A DNA stretch of 36,545 nt from an uncultured Reyranella sp. (GCA_937919085.1 CALFRN010000272.1:1-36545), one strand, 5' to 3'; counted from the stretch's first letter, positions 1-13,366 are shown. Notes: generated by a model from the letters alone, not told the origin. A program made the numbers and translations.

Positions 1-1
1 G

Positions 2-754
2 CTAGAGCCTGTCGAGGGCCAACCGCAGGCTCGCCCCCGGTTCTCCGGCCAGGACGATCTCGAACGGCGCATCGAAAATCGCCACGATCACCAGGCAGAA
101 GGTGAAGGCGATGGTGAACAGTCCGACTGCCACGCGCATGGCGCGCGGCTTGTCGACATGAACCAGCAGCAACGCGATCTGGGTGATGGCGCCGAAGACC
201 AGAATGGCGAGCCATTTGATCGGTGCCGTGATGTCGTTGGCGAGATAGAGCCGTTCGTCGTGCGCATGCAGCAGATCGCGTGTTGCGGTCAGCATGGCAC
301 CACGCGCCGGCGCGTCGAGGAAATGGGCCTGCGAAAGGGCCGTCAGCAGTTCGAGATAGGCCTTGCCGGTCTCGCTACGCGTGACGGCGATCGTCGTGGC
401 ATAGGGGTCCTCGGCGCTTGCCGCGACGATGTAGGCCTTGAGTCGCGGGATCACGATGGTGTCGATGCCGTTGGCGCGCGCGAAGTGCGACAGCATATGA
501 ACGGCATCGCTTTCGATCTGGACGGCGCGCTTTGCCTCGTCGGCCCTCTGCCAGACTTCGTTTACCAGCAGGGCGGCAAACAGGCCGAACAGGATCGACA
601 CCGAGCCAAAGTATGGTCCGACGATGCCGGTGCAAGCGCGGATATGCGGCACCAGCGGCCCCCGGGCGGCGGCAAGAAAGATGGCGAGAGCGACGACGAT
701 CGGGAGCGCTGCCGATAGTCCGATTTCCCAGGCGGAAGCGAGAAAGCCCGCCAT
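2..754 (-). CDS. DUF4239 (bestrophin-like) inner-membrane protein
   Basis: Protein of 250 residues, complete, ending with TAG at the very edge of the window. It shows two hydrophobic segments near the N-terminus (about residues 10-30 and 45-67), a soluble middle part of about 105 residues rich in charged residues, and two more membrane segments (about 179-200 and 206-227). The pattern of a short N-terminal pair, the WQR-x-DEA stretch after segment two and the C-terminal hydrophobic pair fits DUF4239, a family of unknown function sometimes called bestrophin-like. The ATG shares its A with the TGA of dnaJ, so the gene is probably translated by coupling and transcribed with the chaperone genes. 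No biochemical role can be assigned; a membrane-stress or ion-handling role is only a guess from the neighbours. Confidence 0.8.
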   Translation of the reverse strand: MAGFLASAWEIGLSAALPIVVALAIFLAAARGPLVPHIRACTGIVGPYFGSVSILFGLFAALLVNEVWQRADEAKRAVQIESDAVHMLSHFARANGIDTIVIPRLKAYIVAASAEDPYATTIAVTRSETGKAYLELLTALSQAHFLDAPARGAMLTATRDLLHAHDERLYLANDITAPIKWLAILVFGAITQIALLLVHVDKPRAMRVAVGLFTIAFTFCLVIVAIFDAPFEIVLAGEPGASLRLALDRL

Positions 755-1866
755 CAGCCGCCGAACATTTCCTTCACTTTGCTGAAGAAGCCGTCCGATT
801 CGGGGCTGGTCCTGCCGGCCTTCTCGAACTCCTTGAGCAGTTCCTTCTGCTTCGAGGTGAGGTTGGTCGGCGTCTCGGCGTTGATCTCGATGTACATGTC
901 GCCGCGCTGGCTCGAGCGCACGATCGGCATGCCCTTGCCGCGCAGGCGGAACTGGTGGCCGCCCTGGGTGCCGGCAGGAATATTGATGCGCGCCATCTTG
1001 CCGTCGAGCGTCGGCACCTCGATGTTGCCGCCCAGGGTCACCTGCACCATCGAGATCGGCACGCGGCAATGGATATCGGCACCCTCGCGTTCGAACAGTT
1101 GGTGACGTCGCACCGAGAGGAAGACGTAGAGATCGCCCGCCGGGCCGCCACGCGCGCCAGCCTCGCCCTCGCCGGAAAGACGGATGCGTGTGCCCTCCTC
1201 GACGCCGGCCGGGATGTTGACCTTGAGCGTCTTGTCGCGGCGCACGCGGCCCTGGCCGCCGCAGCCGCGGCACGGCTTGTCGATGATCTGGCCGGCGCCG
1301 TGGCAGGCATGGCAGGCCCGCTCGACGGTGAAGAAGCCCTGCTGGGCGCGCAAGCGGCCGCGGCCCTGGCAGGTCGGGCAGGTCTGCGGCTTGGAACCGG
1401 CTGCCGCGCCACTGCCATGACAGACCTCGCAGGACACCGAACTCGGCACCCGCACCGTCGCTTCGGTGCCGGAATAGGCCTGCTCAAGGGTGATCTCGAG
1501 ATTGAAGCGTAGATCCTGGCCGCGCGTGTCGCCGCGGCCGCCGCGGCCGCGTCCGCTGCCGCCGAACATCTCGTCGAAAATATCGCCAAACACCGAGCCG
1601 AAATCGAAGCCCTGGCCCTGGGGGCCGCCTGGCCCGGCTCCGCCTTCGAAGGCGGCCGGGCCGTAGCGGTCATAGGCTGCTCGCTTCTCCGGATCCTTCA
1701 GGATGTCATAGGCGTGATTGACGACCTTGAATTTCTTCTCGGCCTCCTGATCGCCTTGATTGCGATCCGGATGATGCTGCATGGCGAGCTTGCGGAACGC
1801 CTTCTTGATGTCGTCGGCGCTTGCCGTACGGCTGACCCCGAGCAGCTCGTAATAGTCTTGCGACAT
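754..1866 (-). CDS. dnaJ: DnaJ (Hsp40) co-chaperone
   Basis: Full-length class A J-protein of 370 residues. It delivers unfolded clients to DnaK and stimulates its ATPase in the cytoplasm. Visible parts are the J domain at residues 1-70 with the HPD triad at 32-34, a Gly/Phe-rich linker at about 75-115, and four CxxCxGxG-type zinc motifs between residues 147 and 206 (CEVC, CPTC, CHAC, CRGC), followed by the two client-binding beta domains. It lies 85 bp downstream of dnaK on the same strand, separated by a strong hairpin, and its stop codon overlaps the start of the DUF4239 gene. Length and motifs match the family closely, so the call is secure. Confidence 0.98.
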   Translation of the reverse strand: MSQDYYELLGVSRTASADDIKKAFRKLAMQHHPDRNQGDQEAEKKFKVVNHAYDILKDPEKRAAYDRYGPAAFEGGAGPGGPQGQGFDFGSVFGDIFDEMFGGSGRGRGGRGDTRGQDLRFNLEITLEQAYSGTEATVRVPSSVSCEVCHGSGAAAGSKPQTCPTCQGRGRLRAQQGFFTVERACHACHGAGQIIDKPCRGCGGQGRVRRDKTLKVNIPAGVEEGTRIRLSGEGEAGARGGPAGDLYVFLSVRRHQLFEREGADIHCRVPISMVQVTLGGNIEVPTLDGKMARINIPAGTQGGHQFRLRGKGMPIVRSSQRGDMYIEINAETPTNLTSKQKELLKEFEKAGRTSPESDGFFSKVKEMFGG

Positions 1867-1901
1867 ACGCTCTACGCAGCCCCCACTTGCCTCTCATACG
1901 T

Positions 1902-1927
1902 CGGCCTCCCGCTCACGCGGGAGGCCG
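1902..1927 (-). promoter_or_regulatory. Strong hairpin between dnaK and dnaJ
   Basis: An 11-bp perfect stem (CGGCCTCCCGC against its complement) closes a 4-nt loop at 1913-1916, in the gap between the dnaK stop and the dnaJ start. No run of T follows on the minus strand, so it is not a classical intrinsic terminator. It could stabilise the upstream dnaK message or reduce read-through, making DnaK more abundant than DnaJ. The structure is seen in the sequence; the role is inferred. Confidence 0.55.
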
Positions 1928-1951
1928 CCTTGTCTCGCATTTCTACCCGGC

Positions 1952-3886
<1,935 letters not shown>

Positions 3887-3985
3887 GTTGCTACTCTCTC
3901 GCTAGGCGGATCGATCCGGCCCCAAAGGCGCCAAATCGACCCCCGATCTGTGATTTCCTGCCAAAAACCGGGTCAGGATAGGGGC

Positions 3986-4014
3986 TATATAGGTTCTGCT
4001 GCGCCACCTGCAAT
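3986..4014 (-). promoter_or_regulatory. Candidate heat-shock (RpoH-like) promoter of dnaK
   Basis: On the minus strand ATTG, 17 nt, then CCTATAT fits the alphaproteobacterial RpoH pattern CTTG-N17/18-CYTATNT except for the first base. The same bases also read as a sigma-70-like pair TTGCAG-16-TATATA. The -10 ends about 100 nt before the dnaK ATG. This would let dnaK be transcribed independently of grpE. No CIRCE element (TTAGCACTC inverted repeat) is present, which speaks against HrcA control here. Confidence 0.45.
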
Positions 4015-4111
4015 GGCATCAGCGGGCAAGGCGTACGAAAATCGCGCGGCTAAATATCGCCATAGGCCGGCTCGGCGCGAGAATCGACCCCCCAATGACC
4101 GCGCTGAAAAT

Positions 4112-4717
4112 CTAGTTCTCGTTACTGGCTGGCCGAACCACCGGTCCGCCCTTGGACACGGCAACCATCGCTGCGCGCAGCAGGCGTCCGGCGAGCAGAT
4201 ATCCCGGGATCATCTCCTGCAGGACGGTGCCGGTGGGAACCGACGGGTCGTCGATTTCCATCATCGCTTGATGGAATTCGGCGTTGAATGGCTGGCCGAG
4301 GGCTTCTACGCGCGTCACGCCATGGCGCTCCAGAACCGACTGCAATTCGCGTTCGGTGGCCTGGACGCCGACAACGACGTTGCGCAACGCTGGATCCAGC
4401 TCCTCGAGGTCCGTGGGGAGCGCCGAGAGGGCGCGGCCGAGATTGTCGGCCACCGACAGCACGTCACGGGCGAAGCGCTCGATGCCGAACTTGCGCTCTT
4501 TCTCGATGTCCTGCTGCGCGCGTCGGCGCACGTTCTGGGCCTCGGCCAGCGCACGAAGCTGCTTGTCCTGCAGGTCGGCATTCTCCGCCTCGAGCCGTTC
4601 GACGAGCTGCTTCAGCTCGGACGTGCCTTCCGGCTTGGGTGGAATGTCGAGGCTCGATTCGGGCGTTTCGTCCGGCAGTTCAGACGGGGCGCCGCCCGCA
4701 GTTGGATCGCCGGCCAT
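4112..4717 (-). CDS. grpE: GrpE nucleotide-exchange factor
   Basis: Protein of 201 residues. GrpE dimers open the nucleotide cleft of DnaK and release ADP. The first 30 residues are acidic and Pro-rich and likely disordered; a long coiled coil runs from about residue 33 to 95 (ELKQLVERLEAENADLQ), followed by a short helix bundle and the beta domain (about 140-193) with the family signature around NAEFHQAMMEIDD and VLQEMIPGYLLAGRLLR. The ATG is preceded by AGGGA at a 6-nt spacing, and this site is one arm of an inverted repeat. The gene stands 225 bp ahead of dnaK; no hrcA is adjacent. Confidence 0.97.
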   Translation of the reverse strand: MAGDPTAGGAPSELPDETPESSLDIPPKPEGTSELKQLVERLEAENADLQDKQLRALAEAQNVRRRAQQDIEKERKFGIERFARDVLSVADNLGRALSALPTDLEELDPALRNVVVGVQATERELQSVLERHGVTRVEALGQPFNAEFHQAMMEIDDPSVPTGTVLQEMIPGYLLAGRLLRAAMVAVSKGGPVVRPASNEN

Positions 4718-4719
4718 AT

Positions 4720-4770
4720 GTCGTCCCTGGTTACGGTAGTTTGTTCAGGCGGCCTTCAATTAGGGACGAC
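4720..4770 (-). promoter_or_regulatory. Inverted repeat enclosing the grpE ribosome-binding site
   Basis: A perfect 9-bp inverted repeat (on the minus strand GTCGTCCCT, 33 nt, AGGGACGAC) ends 2 nt before the grpE ATG. The downstream arm contains the Shine-Dalgarno AGGGA. If both arms are in the mRNA the site would be paired and translation blocked, as in an RNA thermometer. The candidate RpoH promoter overlaps the upstream arm, so a transcript starting there would lack it; then the repeat could only act in read-through mRNA or as a DNA operator. The repeat is certain; its role is open. Confidence 0.5.
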
Positions 4771-4786
4771 CACGCTCCGGGTCAAC
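4758..4786 (-). promoter_or_regulatory. Candidate heat-shock promoter of grpE
   Basis: On the minus strand GTTG, 18 nt, CCTAATT matches the alphaproteobacterial RpoH pattern CTTG-N17/18-CYTATNT at all but two defined positions; the -35 also reads TTGACC, five of six sigma-70 bases. Transcription would begin near 4750, about 33 nt before the grpE ATG. It lies in the 77-bp gap after the dioxygenase gene. Confidence 0.4.
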
Positions 4787-4794
4787 CACCTGCG

Positions 4795-5850
4795 TCAGAC
4801 CGCCTGGAGTGGCGCATGCAGTTTGGTGCCGTGCACGATGATGCCGCCGCGATCGCCGACAGTGACGGCGCCGTAGCGCTGGGCGAAGACGTCGGGCAGC
4901 GGCCGGGCGTCGGATGCCGCCAGCCACAGACGCAGCAAATGACGGCGGCGGTCCGGCTCCGGCCAGTCAACGAAGTCGGTGCGGTCATGCAGCATGGTGT
5001 GGTTGTGCACGAGCTGCACGTCGCCCGGCTTAAATTCCATGAACATGTGGAGCTTTGGGTCTCCGGCCAGCGCGTCGAACATGTCTAGGGCCTCGACCTG
5101 GGCCGTTGAAAGTCGCGGGGCATCGGCAAACCGCTGGGCCGAATCGACATACTGGCGCTGGTAGATCGTACTCAGAAAGCCCTTGTGCCAGTTGAAGACG
5201 GGAATCTCGAAATACGGCTTTTTGCCTTCCGGCACCTCACCGCGCCGGTCGGTGGCGATCGGCTGGAACAGCAGCTTCAGAAGGTCGGGCCGGCGGCGGC
5301 GCATCTCATTGAAGATCGTGGTCGAACTCACCAGAGCCGACAGGCCCCCTGACTTGGCGGTCTTGAGGCAAAGCAAGCCGACGATGTCGCACGAGTCGGT
5401 GTGGTAGGTCTGACGTTCGTGCGTCTGATAGATGCGGACGTTAGGATCCTTCACGTCGAGGCCGAGATCCTGGACGTGGCCCAGGACGTGGCCCTTGCCG
5501 TTCTGCGAGCGTGCGCTGCCGAGATGGGTGCCAAGTCCGAAGAACGCCGTTGCCGCCTCGCGCATCGACCAGCGCTCGACGGGCAGGCCGCGCAGCAGCA
5601 GGAAACCACGGCCGTTCAGCACTTCGTCGCGGACGCGCGCCTTGAGTATCGGTCCGAACCTCGGCAGCGGGAAGTCGTCGTCCGTCATCGCGGCGATGTC
5701 GGCTTCACGCGACGCCAGTGCTTTCGTGGTCGTCTCGATTTCCGTGATTTCGGCCGGCGCAAGTACCAGCTGCCAGTCAGTGCGCGCTGACATCTCGGGA
5801 CCATACCAGGCGGCGGCGGCGGTCTGCTCCGGCGGAAGGTCGAATGACAT
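4795..5850 (-). CDS. TauD/TfdA-family Fe(II)/2-oxoglutarate dioxygenase
   Basis: Protein of 351 residues from the ATG at 5850; a TTG nine bases upstream overlaps the previous stop and is less likely because GGGAGA lies 10 nt before the ATG. The fold is the TauD/TfdA double-stranded beta helix. The iron ligands are visible as H150-x-D152 (in QTYHTDS) and H288 in the MLHDRTDF stretch, and R307 in RHLLRLWL is the expected 2-oxoglutarate contact. Such enzymes hydroxylate small molecules using Fe(II), 2-oxoglutarate and oxygen; the substrate cannot be read from sequence. It follows prolyl iminopeptidase with a start close to that gene's stop, so the two are co-transcribed. Confidence 0.88.
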   Translation of the reverse strand: MSFDLPPEQTAAAAWYGPEMSARTDWQLVLAPAEITEIETTTKALASREADIAAMTDDDFPLPRFGPILKARVRDEVLNGRGFLLLRGLPVERWSMREAATAFFGLGTHLGSARSQNGKGHVLGHVQDLGLDVKDPNVRIYQTHERQTYHTDSCDIVGLLCLKTAKSGGLSALVSSTTIFNEMRRRRPDLLKLLFQPIATDRRGEVPEGKKPYFEIPVFNWHKGFLSTIYQRQYVDSAQRFADAPRLSTAQVEALDMFDALAGDPKLHMFMEFKPGDVQLVHNHTMLHDRTDFVDWPEPDRRRHLLRLWLAASDARPLPDVFAQRYGAVTVGDRGGIIVHGTKLHAPLQAV

Positions 5851-5855
5851 GTCCT

Positions 5856-6893
5856 TCAAGTCTCCCAGGGAAAACGCGGGGCGAAGAGGTCGTCGTTGCT
5901 GGTTGTCAGCCGGAAGCTCTCGGTGGCATTGACCAGTGCGCCTCGAATGCCGGGCTCCAGCGCGCTATGGCCGGCGTCGGGCACAACGATGTAGCGCGCT
6001 TCCGGCCATGCCCGCGCCAGGGCGTCGGCGGTGACCGGCGGGCAGACGATATCGTAGCGACCCTGCACGATGGTGCCGGGAAGGTGGCGGATGCGTTCGA
6101 GGTCCGACCACGGCCAGCCTTCGGGCACGAATGTGCCGTGGGCGAAGTAGTGCGCCTCGATGCGTGAGAGGGCCAGGGCGAAGCCGCCGTGATCCGATTC
6201 GAAGGGCGCCCGCGCCATCGGATAAAGTGTCGAGCAGGCGGCCTCGTAGCGGCTCCAGGCGCGTGCCGCCGGGCGATGGCTATCAGGGTTGCGGTCGACG
6301 AGCCGGCGGTAATAGTTCCCCAGAAGATCGGTGCGCTCGCCTTCCGGAAGATGCTCCACGAAGTCGCGCCACGCTTCCGGAAAAATCGTGCGCATGCCGT
6401 GGAGGAACCAGTCTATCTCCGATCTCGCACCCAGGAAGATTCCACGCAGGATGAAACCCGTCACATGGTCGGGGTGCTTGATTCCGTAGGCCAGTGCCAG
6501 CGTGCTGCCCCACGAACCGCCGAACAGCAGCCAGCGGGCGATGCCGAGATGGGTCCGCAGCGCTTCCATATCGGCAACGAGGTGGTCGGTGGTGTTGTCG
6601 CGCAGTTCGCCAAGTGGGATCGAACGGCCGCAGCCACGCTGGTCGAAGACCACGACGCGGTAGAATTGCGGATCGAAGAAGCGGCGATGGACCGGAGCCG
6701 ATCCCGCGCCTGGACCGCCGTGCAGGAACAGCACCGGCACGCCGTCGGGGTTGCCGCTCTGCTCCCAATAGATCGTATGCCGGCCGTCTACCGCCAGCAT
6801 GCCGCTGGCATAAGGCGATATCTCCGGGAACAGGTCGGAGCGAAGTGGAGTCTCTGAGCGCGGCATGTCTGTATCTGCGCCTATCACTGCCAC
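5856..6893 (-). CDS. pip: Prolyl iminopeptidase (alpha/beta hydrolase, S33)
   Basis: Protein of 345 residues. The enzyme removes N-terminal proline from peptides in the cytoplasm. The oxyanion motif HGGPG (58-62), DQRGCGRS (84-91), the nucleophile elbow GGSWGS with Ser127, the acid in GRYDIVCP and the His in DAGHS near the C-terminus are all present, as is the helical cap typical of S33. The start is taken as GTG because GGGGGAC precedes it by about 8 nt; an ATG at 6866 would shorten the protein by nine residues but lacks a clear ribosome-binding site. It is the first gene of a pair with the TauD-like dioxygenase. Confidence 0.93.
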   Translation of the reverse strand: MAVIGADTDMPRSETPLRSDLFPEISPYASGMLAVDGRHTIYWEQSGNPDGVPVLFLHGGPGAGSAPVHRRFFDPQFYRVVVFDQRGCGRSIPLGELRDNTTDHLVADMEALRTHLGIARWLLFGGSWGSTLALAYGIKHPDHVTGFILRGIFLGARSEIDWFLHGMRTIFPEAWRDFVEHLPEGERTDLLGNYYRRLVDRNPDSHRPAARAWSRYEAACSTLYPMARAPFESDHGGFALALSRIEAHYFAHGTFVPEGWPWSDLERIRHLPGTIVQGRYDIVCPPVTADALARAWPEARYIVVPDAGHSALEPGIRGALVNATESFRLTTSNDDLFAPRFPWET

Positions 6894-6976
6894 AGGGACG
6901 TCCCCCGTTCCAGCCCCGCGGCAATTGCCGGTGCCGTACTCGGACGTCTAAGGTGGACGGTCATCGAGGAGAGCGA

Positions 6977-8404
6977 GTGGATATTCGCCGCATTCTGACA
7001 CTGGTTGCGTTGCTCCTCGCCGTGGGTGGCTGCGCGACTGGAAACACATCGTCGCAGACGACGACCGCCAGTTCGTCTCCACGGCAAGCCGATGGCGTTC
7101 CGGTGTTGCCTCGTGCGATCGAGCGGGAGGTCGGCGCTGTCTATCCCGACGCTGCCCTGCAGTCCTACGTCGATCGTGTCGGGCAGAAGCTGGTGACCGG
7201 GTCGGCCCTCAAGGGAGCCTACCGATTTGTCGTGCTCGACCTGCCGGTGGTCAACGCACACGCCATAGTGCCGGGCTATGTCTTCGTGACGCGCGGCCTG
7301 CTTGCCGTGCTCGACGACGAAGCCGAACTCGCGGCCGCGCTTGGTCATGAGCTTGGGCATCTCATCGAGCGGCACGCCGCCCAGCGTGCCCGTGCACGGC
7401 AGGGGGTAGTCGATGCCGCTGTCGAGGCTGCCGCCGCGACGGGGTCTGTTATCGTCGGACGTTCGGTGGCGCGCGATGGCATGCTTGCCTTGCGGCGCTA
7501 TTCGCGCGAGCAGGAGCTCGAAGCCGACCGGATCGGTCTCGCCTACGTCGTGCAGGCAGGCTATCGGGGAAATGCGATGGCCAGCTTGATCGACAGGTTG
7601 CGCCAGCAGTCGCGGCTCGAAGCCCAAATTCTGGGAGAGGCGCTGGACGCGTTCGAGCAACGCAGCGCCACTTCCACGCATCCCGCTCCCCTCGAGAGAA
7701 AGCAGGCACTGCAGGCAGCCGGTGTGGCGGCAGCAGGAGAGTCCGGCCGGGCCGCCTATTTCGGGGCGATCGACGGCATGTCGATCGACGATGCCCCTGA
7801 CGAAGGGTTCGTTCGCGACTCCGCATTTCTTCACCCGACAATGAAATTTGCCTTCGTGGCACCGCCTGATTTCCGGCTGTTCAACAATCCCGACGGCGTG
7901 CTCGGTGTCGGGCGTGACCGCTCGCTGTTGTACTTCGGATGCTCCAGCGATCGCGTGCCAGGCCGCCTCGACACATGGATGCGCAACACTCTGAAGCCGA
8001 CGCCAGCCAATATCGAGGCGACGGAGATCGGCGGGGCAGAAGCCGCCATCGGCGCACGACCGCGCGGCTCCGATACCAGCCTTGGCCAGGCCCGCTACGT
8101 ATTGGTGCGCCATGGCGAGCGCATCTGCTTTTTCAATCTGTCGAGCGATGGGCCTGACCGCGATCGCCGGATCGAGGAACTGGTGAACGCTGCGCGCACG
8201 TTTCGTCCGCTGTCTGGGTCGGAGGCAGCGGCTCTCAGACCCTATCGGCTGCGTGTGATCTCGCTGGCGGAGGCCTCGCCGGCGCAGCTCGCGGCGCGGC
8301 TGCCCTATGGCGACCTCAGGATGGAGCGTCTGCTGGTCCTGAACGGTGCCGACACACTGGCCGAACTCACCCGCCAGTCATCGGTGAAAACTGTCGAACC
8401 CTAG
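6977..8404 (+). CDS. M48-family zinc metalloprotease, predicted lipoprotein
   Basis: Protein of 475 residues starting at GTG behind a GAGGAGAG ribosome-binding site. The first 19 residues form a lipoprotein signal (DIRRILTLVALLLAVGGC) with Cys19 as the lipidation site, so the enzyme should sit in the periplasm attached to a membrane. The zinc motif HELGH is at 124-128 and the third ligand is Glu182 in LEADRIG, which is standard for M48. The C-terminal half has no obvious TPR repeats and ends in a small domain with a LysM-like look (VISLAEASPAQLAARLP), compatible with peptidoglycan or envelope contact. BepA-type outer-membrane quality control is the nearest known role, by family only. Confidence 0.9.
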   Translation: MDIRRILTLVALLLAVGGCATGNTSSQTTTASSSPRQADGVPVLPRAIEREVGAVYPDAALQSYVDRVGQKLVTGSALKGAYRFVVLDLPVVNAHAIVPGYVFVTRGLLAVLDDEAELAAALGHELGHLIERHAAQRARARQGVVDAAVEAAAATGSVIVGRSVARDGMLALRRYSREQELEADRIGLAYVVQAGYRGNAMASLIDRLRQQSRLEAQILGEALDAFEQRSATSTHPAPLERKQALQAAGVAAAGESGRAAYFGAIDGMSIDDAPDEGFVRDSAFLHPTMKFAFVAPPDFRLFNNPDGVLGVGRDRSLLYFGCSSDRVPGRLDTWMRNTLKPTPANIEATEIGGAEAAIGARPRGSDTSLGQARYVLVRHGERICFFNLSSDGPDRDRRIEELVNAARTFRPLSGSEAAALRPYRLRVISLAEASPAQLAARLPYGDLRMERLLVLNGADTLAELTRQSSVKTVEP

Positions 8405-8437
8405 ATCGGGGCACTGGCCATGGAAGCCGGACATTGA

Positions 8438-8472
8438 AAAGGCGGCGCGACTTCAAGAGGTCGGCCGCCTTT
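8438..8472. terminator. Two-sided terminator between the M48 gene and carD
   Basis: AAAGGCGGC pairs with GCCGCCTTT around an inner CGAC/GTCG stem and an 8-nt loop, giving about 13 base pairs. It is flanked by A and T runs and sits 33 nt after the protease stop and 53 nt after the carD stop, so it can end transcripts from both sides. Confidence 0.75.
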
Positions 8473-8525
8473 GGGATATCCGGTAGGTTGGCTCGCCGGG
8501 ATAACCCCGTCGCGCCGCGTGTCGC

Positions 8526-9053
8526 CTAGGCCACCTTCTGCAGCACGCTGTTCAGCTTCTGTGTCGCAAGATCCTTGTCGATCCGTTCGACCGCAGCCAG
8601 CTCGCGCGCCAGCCGGTCAAGCGCCGCTTCGTAGATCTGGCGTTCGCTGTAGGACTGGTCGGGCTGACCGGCATTGCGGTGCAGGTCGCGCACCACTTCG
8701 GCGATCGACACCGGATCGCCCGAGTTGATCTTGGCTTCGTATTCCTGGGCGCGGCGGTTCCACATGGCGCGGCTCACACGGCTGCGGCCCTTCAGGGTGA
8801 CCAGGGCACTTTCCATGATCTTGCGCGAGCTGAGCTTGCGCAGACCGGAAATCTTGGCCTTCGCAACCGGCACACGCAGCATCATGCGCTCCTGTTCGAA
8901 CGAGATGACGAACAGATCAAGCTTGAACCCGGCAATCTCCTTGGCCTCGATGTCGACAACGCGGCCGACGCCGTGCGTCGGATAAACTACAAAATCGCCC
9001 TTCTCGAAGGCAAATTCCTTCGCCTTGAGCGATGTCTTCTTCGGCTTCACCAT
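8526..9053 (-). CDS. carD: CarD-family transcription regulator
   Basis: Protein of 175 residues from the ATG at 9053, preceded by AGGGA at a good distance; an in-frame extension further upstream has no ribosome-binding site and no conservation to be expected. The N-terminal RNA-polymerase-interaction domain (about residues 12-70, FEKGDFVVYPTHGVGRV onward) binds the beta subunit, and the C-terminal helical domain (about 75-165) with the conserved Trp in SRAMWNRR contacts promoter DNA upstream of the -10. CarD proteins stabilise open complexes. It is the last gene of the helicase-S4-ferredoxin run on the minus strand, 276 bp after fdxA, and ends at a two-sided terminator. Confidence 0.95.
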   Translation of the reverse strand: MVKPKKTSLKAKEFAFEKGDFVVYPTHGVGRVVDIEAKEIAGFKLDLFVISFEQERMMLRVPVAKAKISGLRKLSSRKIMESALVTLKGRSRVSRAMWNRRAQEYEAKINSGDPVSIAEVVRDLHRNAGQPDQSYSERQIYEAALDRLARELAAVERIDKDLATQKLNSVLQKVA

Positions 9054-9157
9054 ATCAAGTCCCTTCACGTCAAACCCCGCAATCAGCGATACCGCGATCC
9101 ACCGCACATGCTCCCCTGCATGTTCGGCTCGATAGCCCGCATCGGTAAGTTTCTTTC

Positions 9158-9178
9158 GGATACCGACAAGGATACCGA
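9158..9178. repeat. Direct repeat upstream of carD
   Basis: GGATACCGA occurs twice with a 12-bp period (9158-9166 and 9170-9178), about 105 bp before the carD ATG. It could be a regulator site in the carD leader or promoter. No clear -35/-10 pair was found in the 276-bp gap. The copy number is too low to exclude chance. Confidence 0.35.
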
Positions 9179-9329
9179 GCCCACGGCGGACCGGACCCCG
9201 GACCGCTTCCTGCCCCGACCTTGTATCACAAATTTGGCCTGGAGTCGCGGGTGATGTTGCATTTGGGCAACGGTCTACCCATGCGCTATCTGCATAGCGG
9301 CATCAATTTCGCCTCAAACCGCCGGGTAT

Positions 9330-9665
9330 TTAGCGTTTTGCCGGATTCTTAGTGAAATATTTGTCGAACTTGTCTTTCTCGTCCTTGAAAGCGTCGGCGT
9401 CGGCGGGTGGTTCACCCTTGCGAGTTATGTTCGGCCACTCGGCCGACAGGCTCCGATTGAGCTCCAGCCACTTCTCGAGCCCTTTTTCGGTGTCAGGCTG
9501 GATGGCCTCGACCGGGCACTCGGGTTCGCATACGCCGCAATCGATGCATTCATCCGGATTGATGACAAGCATGTTCTCGCCCTCGTAGAAGCAATCCACG
9601 GGGCAAACTTCGATGCAGTCCATGTACTTGCACTTGATGCAAGCCTCGATCACGACGTAGGTCAT
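9330..9665 (-). CDS. fdxA: 7Fe ferredoxin FdxA
   Basis: Ferredoxin of 111 residues. The ATG at 9665 is used because GGGAG precedes it; a TTG one codon upstream is possible but weaker. The N-terminal half has cysteines at 9, 12, 17, 21 and 25 and the second group at 40, 43, 46 and 50, the arrangement of the ferredoxin with one 3Fe-4S and one 4Fe-4S cluster, followed by the usual Lys- and Asp-rich C-terminal tail of about 50 residues. It is a low-potential electron carrier in the cytoplasm. The order helicase, S4 protein, fdxA, carD is common in alphaproteobacteria. Confidence 0.97.
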   Translation of the reverse strand: MTYVVIEACIKCKYMDCIEVCPVDCFYEGENMLVINPDECIDCGVCEPECPVEAIQPDTEKGLEKWLELNRSLSAEWPNITRKGEPPADADAFKDEKDKFDKYFTKNPAKR

Positions 9666-9731
9666 CAATGGCTCCCGAAACGAGCGGCCGGCTGATTAAC
9701 GCGCGACGGCGCCACGCGCAAGGCCGCCGAC

Positions 9732-9986
9732 TCACCCGGGGTTGATTTCATCATACAACGCGCGTGCTTCGGGGGCCGGCCCCCGGCGATCGCCGAGCGC
9801 CAAGATGCGCACCACCCGCACGCTTGGCCCAAGCGCGATCGTCAACACCATGTCCGGTGCGACGACCGCATGAGGCTTGTTGACGACGCGGCCATCGAGC
9901 CGGCAGCGCGACTTTTCGATATGGCGAGTGGCCAGCGTGCGCGATTTGAAGAAGCGGGCGTGCCAGAGCCATTTGTCGAGCCGCAT
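9732..9986 (-). CDS. S4-domain RNA-binding protein (Hsp15-like)
   Basis: Small protein of 84 residues made almost entirely of one S4 domain: RLDKWLWHARFFKSRTLA at the start, then the basic surface RHIEKSRCRLDG and the beta hairpin VVNKPHAVVAPDM. This is the pattern of the heat-shock protein 15 family, which binds 50S subunits carrying stalled peptidyl-tRNA. It lies 33 nt after the helicase stop on the same strand, so both are in one message. The basic C-terminal tail seen in E. coli Hsp15 is absent; the protein ends soon after the domain, so a general rRNA- or RNA-binding role is all that can be said. Confidence 0.9.
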   Translation of the reverse strand: MRLDKWLWHARFFKSRTLATRHIEKSRCRLDGRVVNKPHAVVAPDMVLTIALGPSVRVVRILALGDRRGPAPEARALYDEINPG

Positions 9987-10019
9987 CGCGCCGTGGTGCC
10001 TCTGGTCCCTCGGGCTCGG

Positions 10020-13322
<3,303 letters not shown>

Positions 13323-13366
13323 TGGCGCACCTTCGCCTGCACCTGCGCCCGGCGCAAGGCCGCTGC

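Noticed and set aside
9284-9299. CGCTAT/ATAGCG hairpin downstream of fdxA
   Set aside because: Only 6 bp with a 4-nt loop and no T run; too weak to call a terminator.
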